Origin: Gluconacetobacter liquefaciens
Lineage (GTDB): Bacteria; Pseudomonadota; Alphaproteobacteria; Acetobacterales; Acetobacteraceae
DNA: 64,000 bases
Reading direction: 5' to 3'
Assembly: GCF_003350405.1 (NCBI RefSeq)
Contig: NZ_QQAW01000012.1
Coordinates: 39,372 to 103,371, forward strand
Position 1 is the first letter of the stretch, and every line of letters begins with the position of its first letter. The notes beneath the pieces are model-generated. The model was not told the origin of the DNA, made no database searches, and saw only the letters and a program-made list of their open reading frames with translations. Below are positions 1-8,251 of this stretch, piece after piece. The position numbers and the translations under genes were made by a program.

Positions 1-900
1 ATGCCACGATGGAACAGGCCGATCGCGTCTTCCAGCAGCCATGATGGCGCGGTGCCGTCCTCGCGCAGCAGGGCAGCTTCCAGCTTGAGCATCAGGTGCG
101 ACCATTCGACGAAATGCCCCGGTGTCATGCCGTAGGGGCGCAGATCGTCGGTTGGCTTGTCCTCGTGGAAATCCTTCAGGATCGTCCAGTCGAGATCGAA
201 ATGTTCCGGCACGGCGTAATCCGCGTTGCGGGCGAAGGTGTGGATGAAGCGTTCGGCGACCCTGAGGGCGCGGTGGCGCCAGAGCGGCCTGCCGGTGACG
301 TCGGCGACCGCCATGCAGGCTTCCACCGAATGCATGTTCGCGTTGGCGCCGCGATAGGCTTCCTCATCCGTCCAGTCCGCCGCGAAGCTTTCGCGAAAGA
401 CGCCTTCTTCCTCGCTCCAGAAATGCCGGTCCCAGACTGCCAGCGCGTCGTCCAGCAGGTCGTCCGCGCCGGGGATGCGCTGCACCACGGCCGAGGAGGC
501 GGCGAGCGCCACGAAGGCATGCAGGTAGGCCTGCTTGCGGCCGTTGCCCGGTCTTTTTCCGCCCTGTTCGGCACCTTCGAACCAGCCGCCATGTGTCTGG
601 TCGCGCAGCGGGCCGAGCAGGCTGGCGACGCCATGCGCCGCCAGGGGGGCGCAGCCCGGCAGGCCGCGCCCGGCGGCAACCGCGTACACGTGCGTCATCC
701 GCGCGGTCAGGATCGTGTCGGCGGCTTTGCCCGGCACCAGGCGGCCGTCATTGTCCAGGGGGGGCGAAGCCTGCATCGACCCGCGAGGGTTTGGAGAAAT
801 CCAGCAGTCGCTGGCCCTGAAGATCGAGCCAGCGGCGATGCGTGGAGGCGCGCAGCCAACTTGAGGCCGGCAGCATCAGTGAGGGAAGTGGCTCAGCCAT
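1..900 (-). pseudogene. AGE-family sugar epimerase/isomerase, partial and frameshifted
   Basis: Reading leftward from an ATG at 900, the frame gives an N-terminus typical of the N-acylglucosamine 2-epimerase (AGE) family, which isomerises aldoses and ketoses in the cytoplasm. After about 46 codons the frame meets a stop. Removing one base from the seven-G run at 758-764 restores an open frame that reads LDNDGRLVPG, then ITARMTHVYAV-like sequence and later a TPGHFVEW motif, all AGE-like. The C-terminus lies beyond the window; about 300 of the usual ~400 residues are visible. The ATG overlaps the 3' end of the upstream dehydrogenase gene by eight bases, so coupled translation is likely. The extra G could be a sequencing error, a true mutation or a slippage site. 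Family assignment is firm, substrate unknown. Confidence 0.7.
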
Positions 901-1753
901 TGATGATCATGCCGCCATTGACGTGGACGGTCTGGCCTGTGACGTAGGACGCATCCTGCGACGCCAGATAGACATAGGCCGGGCCGAGTTCGCTCGGCTG
1001 GCCGATCCGGCCCAGCGGTGTGTCCTTGCCCAGGTCGGCCACTTCCTGCGGGTCGATCGGGCCCCAGCTTGCGGGTTGCAGCGGCGTCCAGACCGGGCCG
1101 GGAGCCACGGCGTTGACCCGGATGCCCTTGTCGGCGAGTTGCAGGGCCAGGGCGCGGGTGAAGCCCATTTCGGCTGCTTTGGTCGTGGTGTAGGCGACCA
1201 GGGATTTGTTGCCGGCGAACGCATTGATCGACGACGTGTTGATGATGGCGCTGCCTTTGCCGAGATGGGGCAGGGCCGCGCGCGTGATGTAGAAATATCC
1301 GTTGATGTTGACGTTCATGTGGCGCTGCCACGTCTCGTCGCTAATGTCGGTCAAATCTTCGCTGACATATTGCACGCCGGCATTGTTCACTATGATATCC
1401 AGGCCGCCGAATGTGTCGACCGTGCGGGCGACGGCATCGTTGCAGACGGAGCTGTCCGACACGTCGCCTTCGATCGCCAGGGCCTTTACGCCTTCGGCTT
1501 CGATGAGGCGGATGGTTTCCTGGGCGTCTTCGGTTTCTTCCAGATAGAGGATCGCGACATCCGCACCTTCGCGTGCGAAATGCAGGGCTGCCGCGCGGCC
1601 GATGCCGCTGTCGCCGCCCGTGATCAGGGCGTGGCGCCCCTGCAATTTGCCGCTGCCGCGATAATCGGCGCGGATATGTTCCGCCTGCGGCTTCATCTGA
1701 CGCTCGACGCCGGGCTGATGGTCCTGGCTCTGGGGGGGAATGGTTTGAGTCAT
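893..1753 (-). CDS. SDR-family NAD(P)-dependent oxidoreductase (YghA-like)
   Basis: A 286-aa short-chain dehydrogenase/reductase. It has the cofactor motif TGGDSGIG (about residues 45-52), the NNAG motif and a catalytic YTTTK. The N-terminal extension of about 40 residues (PQSQDHQPG..MKPQ) is typical of the YghA-like aldehyde reductase/glucose-ribitol dehydrogenase subgroup, which reduces aldehydes or oxidises polyols with NADP(H). The start at 1753 has AGGAGA seven bases upstream. The gene overlaps the start of the epimerase gene, so the two probably form a sugar or polyol operon. Exact substrate cannot be read from sequence. Confidence 0.9.
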   Translation of the reverse strand: MTQTIPPQSQDHQPGVERQMKPQAEHIRADYRGSGKLQGRHALITGGDSGIGRAAALHFAREGADVAILYLEETEDAQETIRLIEAEGVKALAIEGDVSDSSVCNDAVARTVDTFGGLDIIVNNAGVQYVSEDLTDISDETWQRHMNVNINGYFYITRAALPHLGKGSAIINTSSINAFAGNKSLVAYTTTKAAEMGFTRALALQLADKGIRVNAVAPGPVWTPLQPASWGPIDPQEVADLGKDTPLGRIGQPSELGPAYVYLASQDASYVTGQTVHVNGGMIING

Positions 1754-2711
1754 GAGGGTGTCTCCTGCGGAAAATCATGGACTGGCAGGTAACGGCCTCT
1801 GGCAACCGCCGCCTCCGGTTGCAAACACGCTCGGGGCAGGATGCGTTGCCTAAACTCTTGTTTAGAATTTTTGATTTTTTCTTAATTTTTGAACGTTCGA
1901 GGATTTTTTTGAAAATGAAAAGAGGATGCTTCCCGCTTATTGATCACGCAGCACCGGACTTTTTTTCATATGTGCGGATTGTGAAGGTGTGGCGACGGCG
2001 TGGAAGGCAGCATGGGACGATGCCCTGCTTGGTGCGTCTTCGGTTGGTGGTTCAGCAGAAGGCCCCGAGATAATCGGGTCTATGCTCAAGGGCGATTGAT
2101 CGCCATGCGCGAATTGGTGGCGCGTGGCGGATGGCGGGGCGGCATGCAAGGGTACGATCCTGAATTGATCGATAAATGTATCAGATCCATGTTCGAATGA
2201 TACGCCACGAACGTCTGTGTTACAGGTCAGCACTGATCCTGATGGTGAGACGTTATGATCGCAATTGTTTCGAGGTATCCTGCTTCAGTTTGGATGAAGG
2301 TGAACATGATATCAATGGAATTGGAAGTGATAATGCTTTTGAATTTCCGGAAGAATCTTGTAAAAATTTTCTTTTAGTAAGAGGATATTTATTCTGTGGA
2401 TGTGCATCTTTCTTTTTCGGGGAAAAAGTCATGCCAAAATTCATCAGTTGCACGATTCATTTATCGATAAAGAATATAATAAATACGTCACATTAAAGTC
2501 CGAGGAACTCAAGAGTGCGATAGATCGTTATGTCGACATGTATTGGGACAATATCTTCAATTGGCGCCTATCGGGCGCGTGATCGTCGACCGAATCCTGC
2601 CAGGAAGTGCAGAGAGCTATCGTGAATAACGAATATAAGAAAAGGATATTCTGTAAGATTGTACGCGCGATGTTTTGTCATAATGCGCAGATCTGATTGG
2701 CCCCCACCGAG
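1754..2711. other. AT-rich gene-poor stretch with possible gene remnants
   Basis: About 950 bases without a convincing intact gene, much richer in A+T than the surroundings, lying between the SDR gene and the IS element. Short plus-strand frames end at about 2200 (ending ELIDKCIRSMFE), 2496 and 2582 (containing YVTLKSEELKSAIDRYVD). They have a protein-like composition but no good start sites and no recognisable family. I read it as decayed or imported DNA next to an insertion sequence. Confidence 0.4.
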
Positions 2712-2732
2712 TGGTCCGGTTTGATTGTTAGT
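2712..2732. repeat. Left terminal inverted repeat of the IS
   Basis: Matches the reverse complement of 3940-3960 at 20 of 21 positions. A related copy starts at 2763, about 50 bases further in. Confidence 0.7.
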
Positions 2733-2778
2733 GCATCGTAGCTTTGAAGCGCCTGGCTTGTGTGGTCCGGGTCGAGAG

Positions 2779-3624
2779 TTAGTTTTCCGTCTTGCTGGCC
2801 CCCATGGGGGCCAGCAAGATCTTTGCCCTGGCAGCATATTCCGCCGGCGGCATGTGGTCGAGAGCCGAGTGAGGACGGCTCTCATTATAGTCCCGACGCC
2901 ATGCCTCGATCTGGCGCTGCGCCTCGGCGATCGAGCCGAACCAGTGCAGGTTCAGGCATTCATCCCTGAGCGTGCCGTTGAACGTCTCGATATAGGCGTT
3001 GTCGGTTGGTTTTCCGGGACGGGAAAAATCCATGCGAACGGAGTGATGATACGCCCACAGATCGACCAGACGCCCGGTGAATTCGCCGCCATTGTCCGCA
3101 AACAGGCAGCGTGGGGCTCCATGTCTGTAGACCAGACGGTTCAGGACGGCGACGACGTCCTCGCCACGCAGCCGCCGCCCGACTTCGATCGCCAGCGCCT
3201 CGCGGCTGTAGATGTCGATCACGGTCAAGGCGCGGAATTTCTGTCCGTCGCTCAACTGGTCATGCACGAAATCCAGGCTCCACGCCTCATGCGCTCGGGT
3301 CGGCGTGCAGCGCGCCTCGCGGTGCAGAGCCATCTTGCGCCGTTTCGGTCGGCCGCGCCGCAGGGTCAGTCCCTCCTCGCCATACAGCCGGTAGACCAGA
3401 TTCTTGCCCACGGCCCATCCTTCGCGACGCAACAGGACATGGATCCGCCGATACCCGTAGCGCACCCGCGCCGCCGCTATCTCGCGCATCCTCTGGCGCT
3501 CGGCCGTGCGCGGATCGCGACGCCCGACCAGACGCTGCGTCGAACGATGCTGACGCACGACGCCACAGGCGCGACGCTGGCTGTAGCCGTGGCGGGTCAC
3601 CACGTAAGCCACAACCTCTTTCAT
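2779..3624 (-). CDS. IS3-family transposase OrfB (DDE integrase domain)
   Basis: 281 aa. It carries an HTH_21-like N-terminal segment (YSQRRACGVV, RVRYGYRRIHVLL) and an rve integrase core. The DDE residues are visible in SLDFVHDQL, FADNGGEFTG and PTDNAYIETFNGTLRDE. The ATG overlaps the orfA stop (ATGA). A run of seven A in the coding strand near the end of orfA (about 3642-3648) would allow a -1 frameshift that joins OrfA to OrfB, the usual IS3 expression mode; the joined frame reads through SKKIPRPALMKEVV. It is intact, so the element may be active. Confidence 0.92.
   Translation of the reverse strand: MKEVVAYVVTRHGYSQRRACGVVRQHRSTQRLVGRRDPRTAERQRMREIAAARVRYGYRRIHVLLRREGWAVGKNLVYRLYGEEGLTLRRGRPKRRKMALHREARCTPTRAHEAWSLDFVHDQLSDGQKFRALTVIDIYSREALAIEVGRRLRGEDVVAVLNRLVYRHGAPRCLFADNGGEFTGRLVDLWAYHHSVRMDFSRPGKPTDNAYIETFNGTLRDECLNLHWFGSIAEAQRQIEAWRRDYNESRPHSALDHMPPAEYAARAKILLAPMGASKTEN
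2791..2818. repeat. Perfect 28-bp palindrome at the end of orfB
   Basis: The sequence CTTGCTGGCCCCC-ATGGGGGCCAGCAAG is its own reverse complement over all 28 bases. It encodes part of the OrfB C-terminus (LLAPMGASK). It could form a strong RNA hairpin near the transposase stop, limiting outward or inward transcription. Confidence 0.8.
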
Positions 3625-3902
3625 GAGCGCCGGCCGGGGAATTTTTTTGACAGGACGTCCTGCAACACCGCCTTGTCCAGGCTCAGCTCCGCCACCAGTT
3701 TCTTGAGCCGCGCATTCTCCTCGACCACCTGCTTCAGTTCCCGCACCTGATCGGACTCCATGCCCGCATACTGCTTCTTCCAGCGGTAGAACGTCTGCTC
3801 CGATATCCCGATCTGACGGATCAGATCCGCCACCGGCAGCCCCAGTTCCGCCTGCTTCAGACAGGCTACAATCTGCTCCACGCTGAACCGCTTCGTCTTC
3901 AT
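3621..3902 (-). CDS. IS3-family transposase OrfA (HTH_Tnp_1)
   Basis: 93 aa from the ATG at 3902 (MKTKRFSVEQIV). It is a helix-turn-helix DNA-binding subunit followed by a leucine-zipper-like segment (ELKQVVEENARLKKLVAEL), ending LSKKFPGRRS. The sequence ISEQTFYRWKKQY is highly typical of the IS407-type OrfA. A longer start at 3947 is possible, but the 3902 ATG has AAGGGG upstream and matches family length. It binds the IS ends and fuses to OrfB by programmed frameshifting. Confidence 0.9.
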   Translation of the reverse strand: MKTKRFSVEQIVACLKQAELGLPVADLIRQIGISEQTFYRWKKQYAGMESDQVRELKQVVEENARLKKLVAELSLDKAVLQDVLSKKFPGRRS

Positions 3903-3939
3903 TCCGTGAACCCCTTCATCAGGAAAATCCGCCAAAAAA

Positions 3940-3960
3940 ACTAACACTCAAACCGGACCA
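3940..3960. repeat. Right terminal inverted repeat of the IS
   Basis: Upstream end of the element, just before orfA; mirrors 2712-2732 with one mismatch and 2763-2789 with several. Confidence 0.75.
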
Positions 3961-3966
3961 GTTTCA

Positions 3967-4144
3967 CAGAGGCAGATCAATCGCGCATAGTCCAGAGGCG
4001 GGGACTGTCATTGGACAGTCCCCGGCAACGGTGTGCGACTACCGCGCTTATCGGCTCCCGGAGAAGACGAACCAGACGCTGATCGCCATCGTCCGCCGGG
4101 ACCGACCGATCCTGTTGGGTAGCGGAGAGCGCATCACGCAATGA
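3967..4144 (+). other. Possible C-terminal gene fragment truncated by the IS
   Basis: From the IS boundary an open frame runs to a TGA at 4142-4144 and ends with a protein-like stretch (YRAYRLPEKTNQTLIAIV, then RRDRPILLGSGER). There is no start codon in reasonable context, so it may be the tail of a gene cut by the IS. A 10-bp perfect stem with a 4-base loop lies within it at 4000-4023. Family not recognised. Confidence 0.25.
4000..4023. repeat. Hairpin, 10-bp perfect stem
   Basis: GGGGACTGTC, loop ATTG, GACAGTCCCC. No T tract follows on either strand. It could terminate or attenuate transcription coming from glcF (which ends at 4226 on the minus strand). Confidence 0.5.
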
Positions 4145-4225
4145 ATGCAGGGGGATGACGGGCGGGTTTTCGTCGGTCAGATGGTTGGTCGCGTCCCGGC
4201 CGGTGATCCTCGGATGACGGTCGGG

Positions 4226-5522
4226 TCATCCTGCTGGTGATGGGGTCAATGCTGGTGGCTTTGGTCCCCCTGTCGCCCAATCGAGGAGTTCGACGGTATG
4301 GACGACCGGCAGGTCCGTTCCGCTGGCGATCTGCGTTATGCAGCCAATATTGCCAGCTGCGATGAAATCCGGCGCGGTGCTCTCGATATTGGCGACCTTG
4401 CGATCGCGCAGGCGGGTCGCGATGTCTGGTTGCAACAGATTATATGTTCCTGCCGAACCGCAGCAGAGATGGGTTTCGGGGGGCTCGACGACATCGAAGC
4501 CGGCCTCCTGCAACAGCCGTTTCGGCTGCTGGATGATCCGCTGACCGTGTTGCAGCGAGCAGGCGCTGTGGTAGGCGACCCGGTGCTTCATGGGCTGGAC
4601 GGGGGGCAGCAGGCCGATTTCGCTCATGATCTCGGTCATGTCGCGTGCCAGCGCCGAAATGCGTCGTGCGGGCTCGGCGAGTTCCGCGTCTTCCCGAAAC
4701 ATGAAGCCGTAATCCTTGACGGTCGTGCCGCAACCTGAAGCGTTGATGACGATCGCATCGAGGCCGTCCGCCTCGATCTCCCTGGTCCAGGCCAGGATGT
4801 TGGCGCGTGCGAAGGCGTGACCGTCCTGGCCGAGATGGTGGGTGAGGGCGCCGCAGCAGCCGGCCCCCCCTGGCCACGACGACCTCGCAGCCATGGCGCG
4901 TCAGCAGGCGGATCGTCGCCTCGTTGATCTGTGGGGCGACCACCTGCTGGGCGCAGCCGTTGAGAAGGGCCACCCGCCGGACCCGTGGTGCTTCCGTCGG
5001 GAATGACTGCGGCCGGTCGACGGGCGATGGCGGAGGCACCCGGGAGGGCGCCAGGCGCAGGCTTGCCGCCAGCCGGGCAGGCAGGACATGCGCGAACGGC
5101 CTGGCGAGCTTCGCGGCGCGCAGCGCGAGGCGGAAAAGACCGGGCCGGGGCAGGACCACGCCGAGAAGCCGGCGTAGCGTACGGTCCATCCACGGCCGGC
5201 GATATGTTTTTTCGATATGGCTCCGCGCATGATCGACGAGGTGCATGTAGTTGACCCCCGAGGGGCAGGTCGTCATGCAGGCGAGGCAGGAGAGGCAGCG
5301 GTCGACATGCTTGACCACCTCCGTGGTGGCCGGCCGGTCATTTTCGAGCATGTCCTTGATCAGGTAGATGCGTCCGCGCGGGCTGTCGAGCTCGTCGCCC
5401 AGCAATGTGTAGGTGGGGCAGGTCGCCGTACAGAAGCCGCAATGGACGCATGAACGCACAATCCTCTCGGATTCCCGGATATCCGAATCTGCGAGTTGAG
5501 CCGGGGAAAAATTCGTCTGCAT
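4226..5522 (-). pseudogene. glcF: Glycolate oxidase iron-sulfur subunit GlcF, frameshifted
   Basis: The start at 5522 (MQTNFSPAQL) opens a GlcF sequence with two 4Fe-4S clusters, CVHCGFCTATCP and CLSCLACMTTCP. At 4864-4870 a run of seven C (G in the coding strand) shifts the frame. Deleting one base joins GCEVVVARG to GAGCCGALTHHLG, the first CCG motif of the family; the second, LCCGSAGTY, follows. Repaired length is 431 aa, normal for GlcF. The subunit passes electrons from GlcD/GlcE-bound flavin toward the membrane quinone pool. It lies five bases downstream of glcE. Everything else is intact, so a sequencing error is a serious alternative to a real mutation. Confidence 0.85.
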
Positions 5523-5527
5523 GGTGT

Positions 5528-6754
5528 TTATCGACCCTCCCACATGCGACCCGGGTTGAGGATGCCGCCGGGGTCGAAGCCCTGCTTGATGCGGCACTGA
5601 AGCGCATCCATCGTCGCGCTGGCTGGTTCGAAGACGGGTGTCGCGGCACGCAGCGCCTCCGGCGCGACCACGAGCATGGCGTGACCGCCGACCTGGCCCA
5701 TCGCGGCGCGAATGATTGCCGCGCCGCCATCGGGGCCGGCGTCCTCCGCATCGAGGTTCAGCCAGACAAGTCCGCCGCCCCAGTCGAACAGCGTGTCGGC
5801 GGAAACCAGTCGGGCACGTATCGCCTGTACGACGGCACTCGCCCTGGCGGGCGTAGGACAGAGCCGCCATAAATAGCGCTCCCGCCCCGCGACCAGGGAC
5901 TCTACGGAGGCGATCTCCGTCCAAAGTCGTTCGCTCGCGGCTGCGTCGAGACGGTCGCCATGGCCAAGCAGCTTCTCAAGTTCGGCGGCGCGGTAGATCA
6001 CCGAGGGCGCGGGCCCCTCAAGGCGCAGCGCGGTCACGCCGCCGAGGCCGTTCGCCACCGCATCGACGCCGGAGCGGCGGGCGGCCGGGCTGGGCAGGTG
6101 CGCCGCGCCCGAAACCTCGTGAGGTGTGTTGAGAGCCCGCAGCATGGTCGGGATCGCGACGTCGTCGGCGAGCCCGTGGAGAAGCAGGGTACAGGAGGTC
6201 TCGGGTTTCGGCATGACCTTCAGTGTGACCTCGGTCAGCAGCGAGAGCGTGCCGAAAGCGCCGGCCTGCAACTTGCACATATCGTAACCGGTGACGTTCT
6301 TGACGACTTTCCCGCCTGCTTTCCAGGCATCCCCCCGCCCGTTGATGGCGGCGAAACCGAGGAAGAAATCGCGCGCCGCCCCGGCGCGCAGGCGTCGCGG
6401 GCCGGAGAGATTGCAGGCCAGCACGCCGCCCAGCGTCGGTTCGGCATTGCTTGCGAGCAGTTTGCGCCAGTCGGGTGGCTCGAATGCCAGCATCTGCTGC
6501 TGGTCCGCCAACTGGCGCTGGATGTCCGCCATCGGGGTGCCGGCCCTGGCGGTCATGACGAGTTCCGCCGGTTCGTAATCGACGATGCCGCTGAGCCTGG
6601 AGACGTCGAGTTGATGGTCGGTCCGTGGCGGCCGCCCGAGTGCACGCTTGCTGCCGCCGGCGACGATTTCGAGCGGATGGTTTTCCGCCATCGCCCAGCC
6701 AATCATGTCTTGCGCCTCGGCGTCGTTCGATGGTCGAAGGACGATCATGGTCAT
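5528..6754 (-). CDS. glcE: Glycolate oxidase FAD-binding subunit GlcE
   Basis: 408 aa with an FAD-binding type 4 (PCMH) fold: VAGGSKRALGRP, then TLGGVLACNLSGPRRLRAGAARD and GGKVVKNVTGYDMCKL, all characteristic of GlcE. It is shorter than GlcD and lacks the D-lactate dehydrogenase C-terminal metal site, as expected. It assembles with GlcD and GlcF in glycolate oxidase, oxidising glycolate (and often D-lactate) to glyoxylate. The start is six bases after the glcD stop; an alternative ATG two codons downstream has better spacing from GAAGGG. Confidence 0.93.
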   Translation of the reverse strand: MTMIVLRPSNDAEAQDMIGWAMAENHPLEIVAGGSKRALGRPPRTDHQLDVSRLSGIVDYEPAELVMTARAGTPMADIQRQLADQQQMLAFEPPDWRKLLASNAEPTLGGVLACNLSGPRRLRAGAARDFFLGFAAINGRGDAWKAGGKVVKNVTGYDMCKLQAGAFGTLSLLTEVTLKVMPKPETSCTLLLHGLADDVAIPTMLRALNTPHEVSGAAHLPSPAARRSGVDAVANGLGGVTALRLEGPAPSVIYRAAELEKLLGHGDRLDAAASERLWTEIASVESLVAGRERYLWRLCPTPARASAVVQAIRARLVSADTLFDWGGGLVWLNLDAEDAGPDGGAAIIRAAMGQVGGHAMLVVAPEALRAATPVFEPASATMDALQCRIKQGFDPGGILNPGRMWEGR

Positions 6755-6760
6755 CCCTTC

Positions 6761-8251
6761 TCAGAAGCGTGGCAGGTCGGGAAAGCGCAGATTCCCGGCA
6801 TGCACATGGACGCGGCCAAGCTCCGCGCAGCGGCAAAGCTGAGGAAAGACCTTGCCGGGATTGAGCAGGCTTTCGGAATCGAAAGCGCATTTCAGCCGGG
6901 TTTGCTGAGCGAGGTCGCTGTCGTTGAACATCGTGCCCATCAGGTCGCGTTTCTCGACGCCGACCCCGTGTTCTCCGGTCAGAACGCCCCCGACCTCGAC
7001 ACAGAGCCGAAGGATGTCGTTGCCGAAATCCTCGGCGCGCTGCAATTCGCCCGGCCGATTGGCGTCATAGAGGATGAGCGGATGCAGATTGCCGTCGCCG
7101 GCATGAAAGACGTTGGCGACGCGCAGTTTATATTTCGCCTCCATCTCTTCCATGCGTTGCAGCACGGTGCCGATCTGCCGGCGTGGGATCGTCCCGTCCA
7201 TGCAATAGTAATCGGGCGAAAGCCGGCCGACGGCGGGAAACGCCGCCTTCCTGCCGGCCCAGAACAGCAGCCGTTCCTCCTCGGACTGGCTGGCGCGGCA
7301 GCTCGTCGCGCCGTGCCTGCCGGCAATTGCCTCGACCGCGGCGATGAGATGGTCGATTTCGGCCGCGCAACCGTCGAGTTCGATGATGAGCAATGCCGCC
7401 GCATCGAGTGGATAACCCGCATGGACGAAGGCTTCGGCCGCCTCGATCGCGAGGTGGTCCATCATCTCCATGCCGCCGGGAATGATGCCGGTGGCGATCA
7501 CCTCCGCGACGCAATGACCAACGCCCTCGATGGTTGCGAAACCGATCATCAGGGCGCGGGCGCCCGGAGGCTTCGGCAGGATGCGCACCGTGACCTCGGT
7601 CACGACGCCGAGCATGCCTTCCGACCCGACCAGGACGCCGAGCAGGTCATAGCCGGATGCATCGAAATGCTTGCCGCCGAGGCGAATGATCTCGCCGTCC
7701 ATCATCACCAGTTCGACACCGATGACGTTGTTGGTGGTCAGGCCGTATTTCAGGCAATGCACGCCGCCGGAATTCTCCGCGACGTTCCCGCCGATCGTGC
7801 AGGCGATCTGGCTTGAGGGATCGGGGGCGTAATAGAGACCCTGTGCCTGCACGGCCTGGGAAATGCCGAGATTGGTCACGCCCGGCTGCACCACGATGCA
7901 GCGGTTTTCGACATCTATGTCGAGAATGCGCTTGAACTTGCCAAGGCCGAGTAGAATGCCGTCCTGTAATGGCAGAGCGCCCCCGGACAGGGAGGTGCCG
8001 GCGCCCCGCGGCACGACCTTGATCCGATTGGCATGGCAGTAGCGCAGAATTTCGGAGACCTGTGCCGTCGTCTCCGGCAGGACCACCACCATCGGAAGCT
8101 GGCGGTAGGCGGTGAGGCCATCGCATTCGAAGGCGCGACGTTCGGGCTCGCTGTCGATGACACCTTCGCCGGGCACGATGCGCCGGAGCGCATCGACGAT
8201 TTCGGAACGACGGGCAAGCACGGCTTCGTCGGGAGCGGGCATCCTGATCAT
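6761..8251 (-). CDS. glcD: Glycolate oxidase catalytic subunit GlcD
   Basis: 496 aa. FAD-binding type 4 domain with PRGAGTSLSGGALP and CTIGGNVAENSGG, followed by the FAD-oxidase C-terminal domain with NVFHAGDGNLHP and GGVLTGEHGVGVEKRDL, which hold the active-site and metal-binding histidines. Length matches E. coli GlcD. The ATG overlaps the permease stop by four bases (ATGA), so permease and oxidase are translationally coupled. It catalyses glycolate to glyoxylate oxidation with GlcE and GlcF at the inner face of the membrane. Confidence 0.95.
   Translation of the reverse strand: MIRMPAPDEAVLARRSEIVDALRRIVPGEGVIDSEPERRAFECDGLTAYRQLPMVVVLPETTAQVSEILRYCHANRIKVVPRGAGTSLSGGALPLQDGILLGLGKFKRILDIDVENRCIVVQPGVTNLGISQAVQAQGLYYAPDPSSQIACTIGGNVAENSGGVHCLKYGLTTNNVIGVELVMMDGEIIRLGGKHFDASGYDLLGVLVGSEGMLGVVTEVTVRILPKPPGARALMIGFATIEGVGHCVAEVIATGIIPGGMEMMDHLAIEAAEAFVHAGYPLDAAALLIIELDGCAAEIDHLIAAVEAIAGRHGATSCRASQSEEERLLFWAGRKAAFPAVGRLSPDYYCMDGTIPRRQIGTVLQRMEEMEAKYKLRVANVFHAGDGNLHPLILYDANRPGELQRAEDFGNDILRLCVEVGGVLTGEHGVGVEKRDLMGTMFNDSDLAQQTRLKCAFDSESLLNPGKVFPQLCRCAELGRVHVHAGNLRFPDLPRF

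Larger units (their letters stand above)
2712..3960 (-). mobile_element. IS3-family insertion sequence (IS407-like group)
   Basis: Two overlapping transposase frames, orfA and orfB, lie between terminal inverted repeats. The right end (3960 reading leftward) begins TGGTCCGGTTTGAGTGTTAG, and the left end at 2712 matches it at 20 of 21 positions. A second left-end-like sequence begins at 2763 and continues the match further inward with more mismatches, so the true left boundary could be 2712 or 2763. No flanking target duplication is obvious. Length of about 1.2 kb is normal for the group. Confidence 0.85.

Noticed and set aside
5960..7816. A 618-codon plus-strand frame across glcE and glcD
   Set aside because: Antisense to two strongly supported enzymes.
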